A DNA stretch of 64,000 nucleotides from Metaruminococcus_A sp900762715 (GCA_048204295.1 DBFBLF010000014.1:1-64000), one strand, 5' to 3'; shown: positions 33,349 to 42,369, counted from the stretch's first letter. The notes: a model not told the origin generated them from the sequence alone. Made by a program: numbers and translations.

Positions 33349-34059
33349 ATGGGACAGAAAGTAAACCCACACGGCTTTAGAGTGGGCGTTATCAAAGACT
33401 GGGATTCCCGCTGGTTTGTTAACGATGCTGCTTTCGGCGACACTCTCGTTGAGGATTACAAGATTCGTAAATATCTGAAAAAGAACTTGTACGCAGCAGG
33501 CGTTCCGCGGATTGAAATCGAGCGCGACGCTCTTAAAGTCAGAATTCATATCCATTGCGCAAAACCGGGGCTTGTCATTGGCCGCGGCGGGTCTGAAATT
33601 GAAAAACTCCGCGCCACCCTGCAGAAAATGCTTGGGAAAACCGTGCTGATCAACATTGTTGAGGTAAAACAGCCGGATCTCAACGCACAGCTGGTCGCTG
33701 AGAACATCGCTTCCCAGCTTGAGCGCAGAATTTCTTTCAGACGTGCAATGAAGCAGTGCATTGGCAGAACGATGAGACTTGGCGCAAAAGGCATCAAGAC
33801 CACCGTTTCCGGCCGTCTGGGCGGTGCAGAAATCGCCCGTTCTGAAAGCTATCACGAAGGGACGATTCCCCTTCAGACCATCCGTGCCGATATCGACTAC
33901 GGTTTTGCTGAGGCGAATACCACTTACGGCAAAATCGGCGTTAAGGTGTGGATTTATAAAGGCGAGGTTCTCAAGGGCGAGATTGGAGCTTCCTCCTCCC
34001 GCAGAAACGAGAGAACTGATAACCGTAGAAGACCCCGTAGGGAAGGAGGTAGCAAGTAA
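33349..34059 (+). CDS. rpsC: 30S ribosomal protein S3
   Basis: mRNA-entry protein with helicase role. The KH domain shows GLVIGRGGSEIEKLR, and the C-terminal half YGFAEANTTYGKIGVKVWIY. The 236 aa include a basic tail rich in Arg, as usual in Firmicutes. The stop overlaps the rplP start by one base (TAATG). Confidence 0.98.
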   Translation: MGQKVNPHGFRVGVIKDWDSRWFVNDAAFGDTLVEDYKIRKYLKKNLYAAGVPRIEIERDALKVRIHIHCAKPGLVIGRGGSEIEKLRATLQKMLGKTVLINIVEVKQPDLNAQLVAENIASQLERRISFRRAMKQCIGRTMRLGAKGIKTTVSGRLGGAEIARSESYHEGTIPLQTIRADIDYGFAEANTTYGKIGVKVWIYKGEVLKGEIGASSSRRNERTDNRRRPRREGGSK

Positions 34060-34484
34060 TGCTGTTACCGAAGCGCGTAAAATACCGTCGTGTCCACAGA
34101 GGGCGCATGACTGGTAAAGCAACCCGTGGCAACACGGTTTCTTACGGCGAGTACGGCCTGCAGGCCTTGCAGCCGGCGTGGATCACCTCTAACCAGATTG
34201 AGGCGGCCCGTATTGCCATGACCCGTTACATCAAACGTGGCGGTCAGGTTTGGATTAAAATTTTCCCGGATAAACCGGTTACCGAAAAACCGGCTGAAAC
34301 CCGAATGGGTTCCGGTAAAGGTTCCCCGGAGTATTGGGTGGCTGTCGTAAAGCCGGGCAGGGTTCTCTTTGAGATTGCCGGCGTTTCCGAAGAAGCTGCC
34401 AGAGAAGCTATGCGTCTTGCCATGCATAAGCTGCCGATTAAATGTAAATTTGTATCTAAGGAACAGACAGGCGGTGAGCAATAA
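34059..34484 (+). CDS. rplP: 50S ribosomal protein L16
   Basis: Organises the A-site tRNA region of the 50S. The 141-aa sequence MLLPKRVKYRRVHRGRMTGK and MGSGKGSPEYWVAVVKPG is diagnostic. It is coupled by one-base overlaps to rpsC before and rpmC after. Confidence 0.98.
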   Translation: MLLPKRVKYRRVHRGRMTGKATRGNTVSYGEYGLQALQPAWITSNQIEAARIAMTRYIKRGGQVWIKIFPDKPVTEKPAETRMGSGKGSPEYWVAVVKPGRVLFEIAGVSEEAAREAMRLAMHKLPIKCKFVSKEQTGGEQ

Positions 34485-34690
34485 TGAAAGCTGTAGAAAT
34501 TCGTGACTTGTCACTTACCGAAATCAACCAGAAGGTGAGCGATTTGAAAGCGGAGCTTTTCAATCTGCGCTTCCAGCTCGCGGTCAACCAGCTTGAGAAT
34601 CCGCAGCGCATCAAGGCTGTAAAAAGAGATATTGCTCGTTGTAAGACTGTTCTTCGCGAGCGTGAACTCAAGGAAACCGCTGAGAAGTAA
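34484..34690 (+). CDS. rpmC: 50S ribosomal protein L29
   Basis: Small helical protein near the exit tunnel and the SRP/trigger factor site. The 68 aa form two helices with LKAELFNLRFQLAVNQLENP in the centre. The start overlaps the rplP stop. Confidence 0.97.
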   Translation: MKAVEIRDLSLTEINQKVSDLKAELFNLRFQLAVNQLENPQRIKAVKRDIARCKTVLRERELKETAEK

Positions 34691-34707
34691 GGAAGGGGGA
34701 TTTGGCT

Positions 34708-34965
34708 GTGAGTGAGAGAAACCTCAGAAAAACGAGGGTAGGCACGGTTGTCAGCAACAAGATGGATAAGACAGTTGTCGTTTCCATTGCCGACAATGTA
34801 AGACATCCTCTTTATAAAAAGATCATTAAACGCACCGTTAAGCTTAAAGCCCATGATGAAGGCAATGTCTGCAACATTGGCGATAAGGTGGAAATTATGG
34901 AAACCCGTCCTTTGTCCAAAGACAAAAGATGGAGAGTTTTAGAGATTATTGAAAAAGCGAAATAA
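34708..34965 (+). CDS. rpsQ: 30S ribosomal protein S17
   Basis: Primary 16S-binding protein of the body. The 85-aa sequence has LRKTRVGTVVSNKMDKTVVV at the start. GTG 34708 is the chosen start since GGAAGGGGG lies 8 bp before it; the in-frame TTG at 34702 is too close to that site. Confidence 0.96.
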   Translation: MSERNLRKTRVGTVVSNKMDKTVVVSIADNVRHPLYKKIIKRTVKLKAHDEGNVCNIGDKVEIMETRPLSKDKRWRVLEIIEKAK

Positions 34966-34989
34966 TGATGCCGAAAGGAGGCATGCACT

Positions 34990-35358
34990 GTGATACAGAT
35001 GCAGAGTTACCTGAAGGTTGCCGACAATACCGGTGCGAAAGAGCTTATGTGTATCCGTGTGTTGGGCGGTTCCCGCAGAAGGTACGCTAATATTGGCGAC
35101 GTTGTCGTTGCTTCGGTCAAAAAAGCAACACCCGGCGGCGTTGTTAAAAAAGGCGATGTAGTAAAAGCAGTTATCGTCCGTTCCGCGAAAGGGGTTCGCC
35201 GTGACGACGGCACCTATATCCGTTTTGACGAGAACGCGGCCGTTATCATCCGTGATGACAAAAACCCGAGAGGCACCCGTATTTTTGGGCCTGTTGCGAG
35301 AGAGCTCCGTGAGAAAGAATATCTCAAGATCCTTTCGCTTGCGCCCGAAGTACTTTGA
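34990..35358 (+). CDS. rplN: 50S ribosomal protein L14
   Basis: Interface protein that also binds the silencing factor RsfS. The 122 aa include KVADNTGAKELMCIRVLGGS and FDENAAVIIRDDKNPRGTRI. A GTG start at 34990 lies 8 bp after AGGAGG. Confidence 0.97.
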   Translation: MIQMQSYLKVADNTGAKELMCIRVLGGSRRRYANIGDVVVASVKKATPGGVVKKGDVVKAVIVRSAKGVRRDDGTYIRFDENAAVIIRDDKNPRGTRIFGPVARELREKEYLKILSLAPEVL

Positions 35359-35375
35359 TGGGAGGTGCGCTTAGA

Positions 35376-35693
35376 ATGAATAAAGTACACGTTAAAAGTG
35401 AGGATACTGTTGTTATCCTGACCGGCAAGGACAGAGGCAAACAGGGCAAGGTTCTGGAAGTCAGTCCTTCCGAGCAGAAGGTTATCGTGGAAGGCTGCAA
35501 CATCATCAGCAAACACGTAAAACCGAAAAGAATGGGAGAGACCGGCGGCATTGTAAAAGCCGAGTCCCCGATTTATGCATGCAAGGTTCAGCTAGTCTGC
35601 CCGAAATGCAAAAAGCCGACAAGAGTCGGCCACAAAGTTGCCGAAGACGGCAAAAAAGAGCGCCTTTGCAAAAAATGCGGCGCAACCTTTTAA
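35376..35693 (+). CDS. rplX: 50S ribosomal protein L24
   Basis: Assembly-initiator protein with an N-terminal KOW motif (VVILTGKDRGKQGKVLEV). The C-terminal part has two CxxC pairs (CPKCKKPTRVGH and LCKKCGAT), making a zinc-binding form seen in part of the bacteria. ATG 35376 follows GGGAGGTG, in preference to ATG 35358 upstream. 105 aa. Confidence 0.97.
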   Translation: MNKVHVKSEDTVVILTGKDRGKQGKVLEVSPSEQKVIVEGCNIISKHVKPKRMGETGGIVKAESPIYACKVQLVCPKCKKPTRVGHKVAEDGKKERLCKKCGATF

Positions 35694-35709
35694 GTGAGGA
35701 GGAAAAAAC

Positions 35710-36249
35710 ATGGCAAGACTGAAAGATGCTTATGTGAAAGATATTGCCCCTGCTATGATGAAAAAGTTTGGCTACAAAAGCGTCATGCAGATTCCGAAGC
35801 TTGAAAAGGTTGTAATTAATGTTGGCTGCGGCGAAGCACGTGACAACAGCAAAGTGATCGACGCGATTATGGCTGATTTGGCGGCTATCACCGGCCAGAA
35901 ACCAATCGTTTGCAAGGCGAAAAAATCTGTAGCGAACTTTAAACTCCGTGAGGGAATGGATATTGGTGCAAAGGTTACCCTGCGCGCCGAAAATATGTAT
36001 GAGTTTGTCGACCGTTTGTTCAACGTTGCTCTCCCCCGTGTAAGAGACTTCCGCGGGATCAACCCGAACTCCTTTGACGGGCGCGGCAACTACAACATGG
36101 GCCTGAAAGAGCAGCTCATTTTCCCGGAGATTGATTACGATAAGATTGACAAGGTCAGAGGTATGGATATCTGCTTTGTCACCACTGCAAAAACAGATGA
36201 AGAGGCCAGAGAGCTTTTGTCTCTCATGGGCGCTCCGTTTGAAAAATAA
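35710..36249 (+). CDS. rplE: 50S ribosomal protein L5
   Basis: Binds 5S rRNA and contacts the P-site tRNA. The 179-aa sequence has MQIPKLEKVVINVGCGEA, and ITGQKPIVCKAKKSVANFKL with REGMDIGAKVTLR in the centre. It is preceded by GGAGGAAAAA and followed by rpsN after 15 bp. Confidence 0.98.
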   Translation: MARLKDAYVKDIAPAMMKKFGYKSVMQIPKLEKVVINVGCGEARDNSKVIDAIMADLAAITGQKPIVCKAKKSVANFKLREGMDIGAKVTLRAENMYEFVDRLFNVALPRVRDFRGINPNSFDGRGNYNMGLKEQLIFPEIDYDKIDKVRGMDICFVTTAKTDEEARELLSLMGAPFEK

Positions 36250-36264
36250 GGGAGGAAACAATCA

Positions 36265-36450
36265 ATGGCTAAAACGTCCATGAAGGTAAAACAGCAGAGA
36301 GAGCCGAAGTTTTCCACCCGTGCCTATAACAGGTGTAAAATCTGCGGAAGACCGCACGCCTATCTGAGAAAATACGGTATCTGCCGTATCTGTTTCAGAG
36401 AGCTGGCTTACAAAGGCCAGATTCCGGGCGTGAAAAAAGCAAGCTGGTAA
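36265..36450 (+). CDS. rpsN: 30S ribosomal protein S14, zinc type
   Basis: The 61-aa zinc-binding (type Z) form of S14 with ligands in CKICGRPHAY and CRICF. Organisms facing zinc limitation often carry a second, zinc-free copy elsewhere; none is in this window. Confidence 0.98.
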   Translation: MAKTSMKVKQQREPKFSTRAYNRCKICGRPHAYLRKYGICRICFRELAYKGQIPGVKKASW

Positions 36451-36478
36451 GCTGCTAGAAGCAAAGGAGGTTGACGGC

Positions 36479-36877
36479 ATGCAAATCACCGATACAGTTG
36501 CTGATATGCTCACCCGGATCCGGAACGCAAATACAGCAAAACACGACACGGTGGATATACCCGCATCCAACATGAAAAAGGCAATTGCTCAGATTCTTGT
36601 TGACGAGGGTTATGTAAAGAGCTTTCAGGTCATCGAAGACGGAAAGCAGGGAATCATCCGTATTACACTGAAATACGGTGAGAACAAGTCCCAGGTGATT
36701 ACAGGTTTGCGCAGAGTTTCCAAACCGGGCCTGCGTATTTATACAAACGTTGAGGATATGCCGAAAGTTATGAAAGGCCTTGGTGTGGCAATTCTTTCCA
36801 CTTCCAAAGGGCTCATGACCGACAAGGCGGCGCGCAAAGCGAACGTCGGCGGCGAAGTTCTCGCGTTTATCTGGTAA
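36479..36877 (+). CDS. rpsH: 30S ribosomal protein S8
   Basis: Primary 16S-binding protein; in E. coli it also represses the spc operon at rplE. The 132 aa include DTVADMLTRIRNANTAKHD at the start and ILSTSKGLMTDKAARKANVG near the end. AAAGGAGG precedes ATG 36479. Confidence 0.98.
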   Translation: MQITDTVADMLTRIRNANTAKHDTVDIPASNMKKAIAQILVDEGYVKSFQVIEDGKQGIIRITLKYGENKSQVITGLRRVSKPGLRIYTNVEDMPKVMKGLGVAILSTSKGLMTDKAARKANVGGEVLAFIW

Positions 36878-36894
36878 AAGGAGGTAAGCGTCGT

Positions 36895-37440
36895 ATGTCA
36901 CGTATTGGTAGAAAACCCATCGATGTTCCCTCCGGTGTAGACGTAAAGATCAACGGCAACCATATTGTTGTCAAAGGTCCTAAGGGAACGCTTGAAAGAG
37001 ATTTTCACAAAGATATGCTGGTCGCTCTTGACGGCAGCGTTATTAACGTTAACCGCCCGAGCGAGGACAAGGAGCATAAGAGCCTGCATGGTTTGACCCG
37101 TACCCTGATTGCAAACATGGTAGAGGGCGTTACCAGCGGTTTTACGAAAGAGCTCGAGATCAACGGTGTTGGCTACCGTGCGGCGAAGCAGGGAAAAGAT
37201 CTTGTGATGAACCTTGGTTTCTCACATCAGGTAGTTTTCTCTGAGAATGCCGATATCTCTATTGAAGTTCCGAACCCGAATAAGATTATTATTTCGGGAC
37301 CGGACAAACAGAAAGTCGGTCAGTTTGCGGCTGAAGTTCGCGAAAAACGTCCGCCGGAGCCGTATAAAGGCAAAGGTATTAAGTACGCTGGCGAATATAT
37401 TCAGCGTAAAGAAGGTAAAGCCGGTAAGGGCAAGAAGTAA
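36895..37440 (+). CDS. rplF: 50S ribosomal protein L6
   Basis: Protein at the GTPase centre of the 50S. The 181 aa start SRIGRKPIDVPSGVDVKING and end RPPEPYKGKGIKYAGEYIQ, both diagnostic. AAAGGAGG precedes ATG 36895. Confidence 0.98.
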   Translation: MSRIGRKPIDVPSGVDVKINGNHIVVKGPKGTLERDFHKDMLVALDGSVINVNRPSEDKEHKSLHGLTRTLIANMVEGVTSGFTKELEINGVGYRAAKQGKDLVMNLGFSHQVVFSENADISIEVPNPNKIIISGPDKQKVGQFAAEVREKRPPEPYKGKGIKYAGEYIQRKEGKAGKGKK

Positions 37441-37459
37441 TTAAAGGAGTTGACTTAGA

Positions 37460-37819
37460 ATGGTGAAAAAGACTGCTGGAATCAATTCCAGAATCAAAAG
37501 ACACCGCAGAGTCCGTGCTAAGATCAGCGGTACACCTGAGCGTCCACGCCTTAATGTATTCCGCTCCTCAAAGAACATCTATGCGCAGATCATAGATGAC
37601 GTCAACGGCGTTACTCTTGTTGCGGCTTCGTCGATTGAAAAAGGTTTTGAAGGAAGCGGCTCCAACAAGGAAGGCGCTCGTAAAGTAGGCCAGTTGGTTG
37701 CAAAGAAAGCCTTGGAAAAGGGAATCGAAGAGGTCGTTTTCGACCGCGGCGGTTACATTTACCACGGCCGGGTTTTGGAACTGGCTGAGGGAGCCCGCGA
37801 ATGCGGCCTCAAGTTTTAA
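37460..37819 (+). CDS. rplR: 50S ribosomal protein L18
   Basis: 5S rRNA-binding protein of 119 aa. RPRLNVFRSSKNIYAQIIDD and FDRGGYIYHGRVLELAEGAR are characteristic. rpsE follows after 14 bp. Confidence 0.98.
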   Translation: MVKKTAGINSRIKRHRRVRAKISGTPERPRLNVFRSSKNIYAQIIDDVNGVTLVAASSIEKGFEGSGSNKEGARKVGQLVAKKALEKGIEEVVFDRGGYIYHGRVLELAEGARECGLKF

Positions 37820-37833
37820 GAGGAGGTATTCAT

Positions 37834-38334
37834 TTGGCTATTATAGATGCTAACGCATATGATTTGAAAGAAAAAGTGGTTGCCATTAACCGCGTTTCCA
37901 AAACGGTAAAGGGTGGTCGTATCTTTAAGTTTGCCGCTCTGGTCGTTGTTGGTGACGGCAACGATATCGTCGGTTTCGGCCTTGGCAAATCCGGCGAGGT
38001 TCCGGACGCCATCCGCAAGGGAATTGAAGACGCGAAGAAAAATCTCATGAAGATTTCTATCAACGGCACTACGATTCCTCATGAAGTAATCGGCAAATTT
38101 GGCGCCGGACGCGTTTTGATGAATCCTGCTCCGGAAGGTACCGGCGTTATCGCCGGCGGCCCTGTTCGTGCTGTTATTGAAGTTACAGGCATTAAGGATA
38201 TCAGAACCAAGGCTCTGCGTTCCAATAATCCCTGCAACGTTGTAAGAGCGACTATCAACGGACTTGCATCCCTGCGTACGGCTGAGCAGATGGCAGAGAT
38301 CAGAGGCAAATCCGTAAAAGAGATTTTAGGGTAA
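37834..38334 (+). CDS. rpsE: 30S ribosomal protein S5
   Basis: Fidelity protein at the mRNA entry. The 166-aa sequence contains VVVGDGNDIVGFGLGKSGEV and IPHEVIGKFGAGRVLMNPAP. Translation starts at TTG 37834, which AGAGGAGG precedes by 7 bp; the 33 bp of open frame upstream overlap rplR. Confidence 0.97.
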   Translation: MAIIDANAYDLKEKVVAINRVSKTVKGGRIFKFAALVVVGDGNDIVGFGLGKSGEVPDAIRKGIEDAKKNLMKISINGTTIPHEVIGKFGAGRVLMNPAPEGTGVIAGGPVRAVIEVTGIKDIRTKALRSNNPCNVVRATINGLASLRTAEQMAEIRGKSVKEILG

Positions 38335-38349
38335 GGGAGGATTTTACTC

Positions 38350-38535
38350 ATGGCAGATAAAATGATTCAAGTAAAGCTCGTGAGAGGTCTTTCCGGCAGA
38401 AAAAAAGATCAGATCGCCACAGTAAATGCGCTGGGGCTTCGTAAAATCGGCGATGTTTCCGCGCAGCCTGACAACGACGCCACTAGGGGCAAACTTGCAA
38501 AAGTCGCTCATATGGTTGAGGTTGTAGAAGGCTAA
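38350..38535 (+). CDS. rpmD: 50S ribosomal protein L30
   Basis: Small 61-aa protein with IQVKLVRGLSGRKKDQIATV and LGLRKIGDV, typical of bacterial L30. GGGAGG precedes ATG 38350. A 70-bp gap with a hairpin (GTTTAAA / TTTAAAC) follows before rplO. Confidence 0.96.
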   Translation: MADKMIQVKLVRGLSGRKKDQIATVNALGLRKIGDVSAQPDNDATRGKLAKVAHMVEVVEG

Positions 38536-38605
38536 TTGGGTTTCGTTTGAAACCATGTTTAAATGGCATTTGCCGCTTTAAACAGGCGGCGGAATGGAGG
38601 TTAAG

Positions 38606-39046
38606 ATGAAACTGCACGAGTTAACTCCGGCGGCTGGTTCCAACCACGACGTTAAGCGCAAAGGGCGCGGCGCTGGTTCCGGTAACGGCAAAACTGCCGG
38701 TAAAGGCCATAAAGGCCAGAACGCTCGTTCGGGCGGCGGCGTACGGCCGGGTTTTGAAGGCGGACAGATGCCCCTTCAGAGACGTGTTCCGAAAAGAGGG
38801 TTCAACAACATTTTTGCTACCAGGTATTCCACGGTCAATGTTGCAGACCTCAATAAATTTGACGATGGTGCGGTTGTCGATTTAGAGGCTCTTATGGCTG
38901 CCGGTATTGTTCGCAAAGAGCTTGATGGCGTTAAAGTCCTTGGCAACGGTGAACTTACCAAGAAGCTGACCGTAAAAGCTGCCGCTTTCTCTGCCAGTGC
39001 GAAAGAGAAGATTGAAAAAGCCGGCGGCGCTGCGGAAACTTTATAA
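38606..39046 (+). CDS. rplO: 50S ribosomal protein L15
   Basis: Late-assembly protein of 146 aa. The basic glycine-rich N-terminal arm (RKGRGAGSGNGKTAGKGHKG) and GFEGGQMPLQRRVPKRGFNN are diagnostic. ATG 38606 follows GGAGGTTAAG; an upstream in-frame ATG overlaps that site. Confidence 0.97.
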   Translation: MKLHELTPAAGSNHDVKRKGRGAGSGNGKTAGKGHKGQNARSGGGVRPGFEGGQMPLQRRVPKRGFNNIFATRYSTVNVADLNKFDDGAVVDLEALMAAGIVRKELDGVKVLGNGELTKKLTVKAAAFSASAKEKIEKAGGAAETL

Positions 39047-39098
39047 TTGACCGCGTGTCTTAAACACATTTTCGTTATCAGACGGAATGGAGGGCAAA

Positions 39099-40391
39099 AT
39101 GTTTCAGACAATTCGAAACGCATTGGCAATTCCTGAAACAAGGAAAAAACTCCTTTATACTCTGTTGATTATTGTTATCTTCAGAATCGGCTCTGCAATT
39201 CCAGTTCCTTTCCTGGACCCGAGCGCGCTGAAGGCGATGATTGAGTCGGGCGGCGATTTTCTGGGTTACCTCGATGTTATGACGGGCGGCGCGTTTGCCA
39301 GTGCAACCCTCTTTGCAATGTCGATTACCCCGTATATCAACGCATCCATTATCATCCAGCTGCTCACCGTGGCTATTCCTCCGCTTGAGAGGCTGTCCAA
39401 GGAGGGCGAGGAAGGGCGGAAAAAAATTGCAAAAATTACCCGCTACACTACCTTTGGGCTGGCGCTGCTTCAGGGTATTGCTTACTACTTTTTGGCGCGC
39501 AACTCCGGTGCAATCAGCGACACATACATGGCTGGCAAAACAGGCTTTTTTGTGGCCTGTGTCATTGTCGTTACCTTTGTAGCCGGCACCGCGGTTATCG
39601 TCTGGCTCGGCGAGCGGATCAATGAAAAGGGTATCGGGAACGGTATTTCTATTATCCTGTTCGCAGGTATTATTTCCCGCGGTCCGAACATGATCGACAC
39701 ACTGATCAGTTACTGGAATATGAACAATCCGCTTTACTATGTTCTGATTCCGTTGATTGCGGTGATTTTCGTACTCATCATTGCGTTTATTGTGTTGATG
39801 ACGAATGCCGAACGCCGGATTCCGGTCCAGTACGCCAAACGCGTCGTTGGGCGGAAGATGTACGGTGGGCAGAATTCCCATATTCCGATTAAAGTCAGTA
39901 TGAGCGGCGTTATGCCAATCATCTTTGCAAGCTCTTTTGTGTCCATTCCGGGTACGATTGCGGCTTTTTTCCAGCCGGCTGAGGGCAGTTTCTGGAGAGG
40001 ATTCCTGGATATTTTTAACTACACCAGCATCTGGTATGGAATTATCTATTTTGTCCTGATTATCGGATTTAACTACTTCTATGTGGCAATTCAGTATAAT
40101 CCGATTGAAATTGCCAATAATCTCCGCAAGAACAGCGGAGCAATCCCTGGAATCCGGCCGGGCAAACCCACCAGCGACTTCATTTCTAAAGTTCTTTCTA
40201 AAATCACCTTTGTTGGGGCCATCTTCCTGGGCATCATTGCTATTTTCCCAATCATCTTCACCAACGTCAGCGGGATCAATATCGCTATTGGCGGTACGTC
40301 TATCCTGATTGTTGTCGGTGTTGCGCTGGAAACAATGAGAACGCTCGAGTCTCAGATTACCATGAGACATCACAAAGGCTTTTTAGAATAA
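39099..40391 (+). CDS. secY: Protein translocase channel subunit SecY
   Basis: Core of the Sec protein export channel, with ten membrane helices over 430 aa. Signatures are the plug region after FLDPSALKAM, MSITPYINASIIIQLLT, and KRVVGRKMYGGQNSHIPIKV in the cytoplasmic loop. ATG 39099 follows GGAGGGC, in preference to 39087. It is cotranscribed with adk 12 bp downstream. Confidence 0.98.
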   Translation: MFQTIRNALAIPETRKKLLYTLLIIVIFRIGSAIPVPFLDPSALKAMIESGGDFLGYLDVMTGGAFASATLFAMSITPYINASIIIQLLTVAIPPLERLSKEGEEGRKKIAKITRYTTFGLALLQGIAYYFLARNSGAISDTYMAGKTGFFVACVIVVTFVAGTAVIVWLGERINEKGIGNGISIILFAGIISRGPNMIDTLISYWNMNNPLYYVLIPLIAVIFVLIIAFIVLMTNAERRIPVQYAKRVVGRKMYGGQNSHIPIKVSMSGVMPIIFASSFVSIPGTIAAFFQPAEGSFWRGFLDIFNYTSIWYGIIYFVLIIGFNYFYVAIQYNPIEIANNLRKNSGAIPGIRPGKPTSDFISKVLSKITFVGAIFLGIIAIFPIIFTNVSGINIAIGGTSILIVVGVALETMRTLESQITMRHHKGFLE

Positions 40392-40403
40392 CGGAGGGAT
40401 TTT

Positions 40404-41036
40404 ATGAACCTGATTTTTTTAGGTGCTCCGGGCGCTGGCAAGGGAACCCAGGCTGAGGTTATTTCTGAACACCTCGGCATCCCGACCATTTCGACCGGCA
40501 ATATTATTCGTGAAGCATTGAAAAACGGGACCGAGACAGGGCTGAAGGCGAAATCTTATATGGATGCCGGACAGCTCGTCCCGGACGAAATCGTCATCGC
40601 TATCATCAAAGAGCGTCTCGTCAAGGACGACTGTGCGAAGGGCTTCATCCTGGATGGCTTCCCGCGCACTGTTCCCCAGGCGGAAGCGCTTGACCAGATG
40701 GGCATCCGGATCGACCGGGTGATCGATATTGAGGTAGCGGATGAAAAGATAATGGCAAGACTGTCCGGGCGCAGGGTTTGTGAGAAGTGCGGCGCGTCCT
40801 ATCATCTCAATTATAAACCCAGCAAGGTGGAGGGAACCTGTGACAAGTGCGGCGGCAATACCGTACAGCGCAAGGATGACCATCCGGATACTGTCAAAGA
40901 CCGGCTTCATGTTTACCATGAGCAGACCGAGCCTTTGAAGGAGTATTACCAGAAAACCGGCAAACTTGTAATCGTCGAAGGGCAGGAGGAAGTTAAGGAT
41001 ACGACTGCCCTGACCCTTAAAGCTGTGGAGGCTTGA
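40404..41036 (+). CDS. adk: Adenylate kinase, zinc-LID form
   Basis: Interconverts ATP, ADP and AMP. The P-loop GAPGAGKGTQ lies at residues 7-16, DGFPRTVPQAEAL in the centre, and the LID carries zinc ligands in CEKCGASYHL and CDKCGG. The 210-aa long form with a four-Cys LID is common in Gram-positive bacteria. It lies between secY and map, as in Bacillus. Confidence 0.98.
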   Translation: MNLIFLGAPGAGKGTQAEVISEHLGIPTISTGNIIREALKNGTETGLKAKSYMDAGQLVPDEIVIAIIKERLVKDDCAKGFILDGFPRTVPQAEALDQMGIRIDRVIDIEVADEKIMARLSGRRVCEKCGASYHLNYKPSKVEGTCDKCGGNTVQRKDDHPDTVKDRLHVYHEQTEPLKEYYQKTGKLVIVEGQEEVKDTTALTLKAVEA

Positions 41037-41037
41037 C

Positions 41038-41787
41038 ATGATTTCTCTGAAAACGGCTCGTGAACTGGAGCAGATGCGCAAAGCCTGTACCATTTCCGCG
41101 CAGGCCTTAAAACTTGCGGGGGAACAGGTGAAAGCGGGGATGAGCACCCACGAGCTGGATACCATAATCCGGGAATTTATCTATTCGAAAGGGGCTAAGG
41201 CTTCCTTTCTTGGATACGGCGGCTTTCCCGGCTGTGCCTGTATTTCCATCAACGACGAGGTAATCCACGGTATTCCAAGCAAAAAGCGGATCATCCAGCC
41301 GGGTGATATCGTCAAGGTAGACGTGGGCGCTTACATTGATGGATTTCATGGCGACAATGCGGCAACCTTTGCCGTGGGCGAAGTATCGCCCGAGGCCAAA
41401 GCGTTGATGGACGTTACCGAACAAAGCCTTTATGAAGGAATTAAGATGGCGCGGGTGGGCAACCGGATTGGAGATGTCTCCCACGCGGTCGAAGCGTATG
41501 TCACAAGCAGGGGGTACGCGGTGGTCAAACAGTTTGTAGGCCACGGTGTTGGGCGCAAAGTCCATGAATCCCCGGAAGTTCCGAATTACGGCACACCCGG
41601 CAGAGGTGTGCGTCTCGCAGCGGGAATGACGCTGGCAATCGAGCCGATGATCAACATCAAAGGCGAGGGCGTGAACGTGCTTGCAGATGGCTGGACGGTT
41701 AAAACGGCCTCAGGCAGTCTTTCGGCACATTTCGAACATACCATAGCCATTACGGGCGACGGTCCGGTCATTCTGACCAGGGCGTGA
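41038..41787 (+). CDS. map: Type I methionine aminopeptidase
   Basis: Removes the N-terminal Met from new proteins. The 249 aa contain all five metal ligands in context: VDVGAYIDGFHGDNA (two Asp), GHGVGRKVHESP (His), the Glu of LAIEPMIN, and EHTIAITGDGP. It starts one base after the adk stop. Confidence 0.98.
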   Translation: MISLKTARELEQMRKACTISAQALKLAGEQVKAGMSTHELDTIIREFIYSKGAKASFLGYGGFPGCACISINDEVIHGIPSKKRIIQPGDIVKVDVGAYIDGFHGDNAATFAVGEVSPEAKALMDVTEQSLYEGIKMARVGNRIGDVSHAVEAYVTSRGYAVVKQFVGHGVGRKVHESPEVPNYGTPGRGVRLAAGMTLAIEPMINIKGEGVNVLADGWTVKTASGSLSAHFEHTIAITGDGPVILTRA

Positions 41788-41797
41788 GGTGGTTTTA

Positions 41798-42061
41798 ATG
41801 CAGCTGACGGAAGGCTCGGTGGTAAAATCCACAGCAGGCCATGACAGGGGGAGGTTCGGCGTGGTTATTGCTTTTCGAGACGGCTGGCCGCTTGTGGCGG
41901 ACGGCAAGGAGCGTAAGCTGGAGCACCCGAAGCGGAAGAACCCAAAACACTTAATTGGTACCAGAGAAAAGATTAATTTGCGTGAAATTCACGGCAACAC
42001 AATGCTGAGGCGGATGCTGTGGCCCTTTCAGTACGGGGGACGGCAGCCGGATTTCGAATGA
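41798..42061 (+). CDS. KOW-domain RNA-binding protein
   Basis: An 87-aa basic protein with an N-terminal KOW motif, LTEGSVVKSTAGHDRGRFGVV, given here only by its first and last parts: GSVVKSTAGHDRGR and GVVIAF. The rest (ERKLEHPKRKNPKHLIGT) is basic. It resembles the L14e/L6e-like proteins found between map and infA in many Clostridia. GAGGTGG precedes ATG 41798. A role in ribosome function or assembly is likely from its place, but not shown. Confidence 0.88.
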   Translation: MQLTEGSVVKSTAGHDRGRFGVVIAFRDGWPLVADGKERKLEHPKRKNPKHLIGTREKINLREIHGNTMLRRMLWPFQYGGRQPDFE

Positions 42062-42074
42062 GGGAGGTATTTGC

Positions 42075-42293
42075 TTGGCGAAAGACGATGTAATCGAAAT
42101 TGAGGGCGTTGTTGTAGAGGCTCTTCCAAACGCAATGTTTCAGGTGGAGCTGGCAAACGGCCACAAAATTTTGGCTCATATATCAGGCAAGCTGCGGATG
42201 AATTTTATTCGCATTCTGCCTGGCGATAAGGTAACGGTTGAAATGTCGCCGTATGATTTATCCAAAGGACGCATTACCTGGCGTTCGAAATAA
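42075..42293 (+). CDS. infA: Translation initiation factor IF-1
   Basis: OB-fold factor that fills the A site during initiation. The 72 aa run AKDDVIEIEGVVVEALPNAM to SPYDLSKGRITWRSK, with LANGHKILAHISGKLRMNFI in the centre. Translation starts at TTG 42075, 8 bp after GGGAGG. It is followed by a 158-bp gap with two hairpins. Confidence 0.97.
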   Translation: MAKDDVIEIEGVVVEALPNAMFQVELANGHKILAHISGKLRMNFIRILPGDKVTVEMSPYDLSKGRITWRSK

Positions 42294-42329
42294 CTGGCAT
42301 TGGGTCCGGGTACAAGTTCCGGTTCCCAG

Positions 42330-42369
42330 CCCGCTTTCAGCGGGTAATTCCGCGGCTTTCTGCGGAATT
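42330..42369 (+). promoter_or_regulatory. Two adjacent hairpins between infA and rpmJ
   Basis: CCCGCT-TTC-AGCGGG (42330-42344) is followed one base later by AATTCCGC-N8-GCGGAATT (42346-42369). Neither has a T run, so they are not plain terminators. They may set processing or stability of the polycistronic mRNA or bind a ribosomal protein. Confidence 0.45.

Noticed and set aside
39078..40373. 431-aa open frame antisense to secY
   Set aside because: It mirrors secY codon by codon, is low in complexity of composition (rich in Asn, Asp, Arg) and has no ribosome binding site. It is a shadow of a strongly biased gene.
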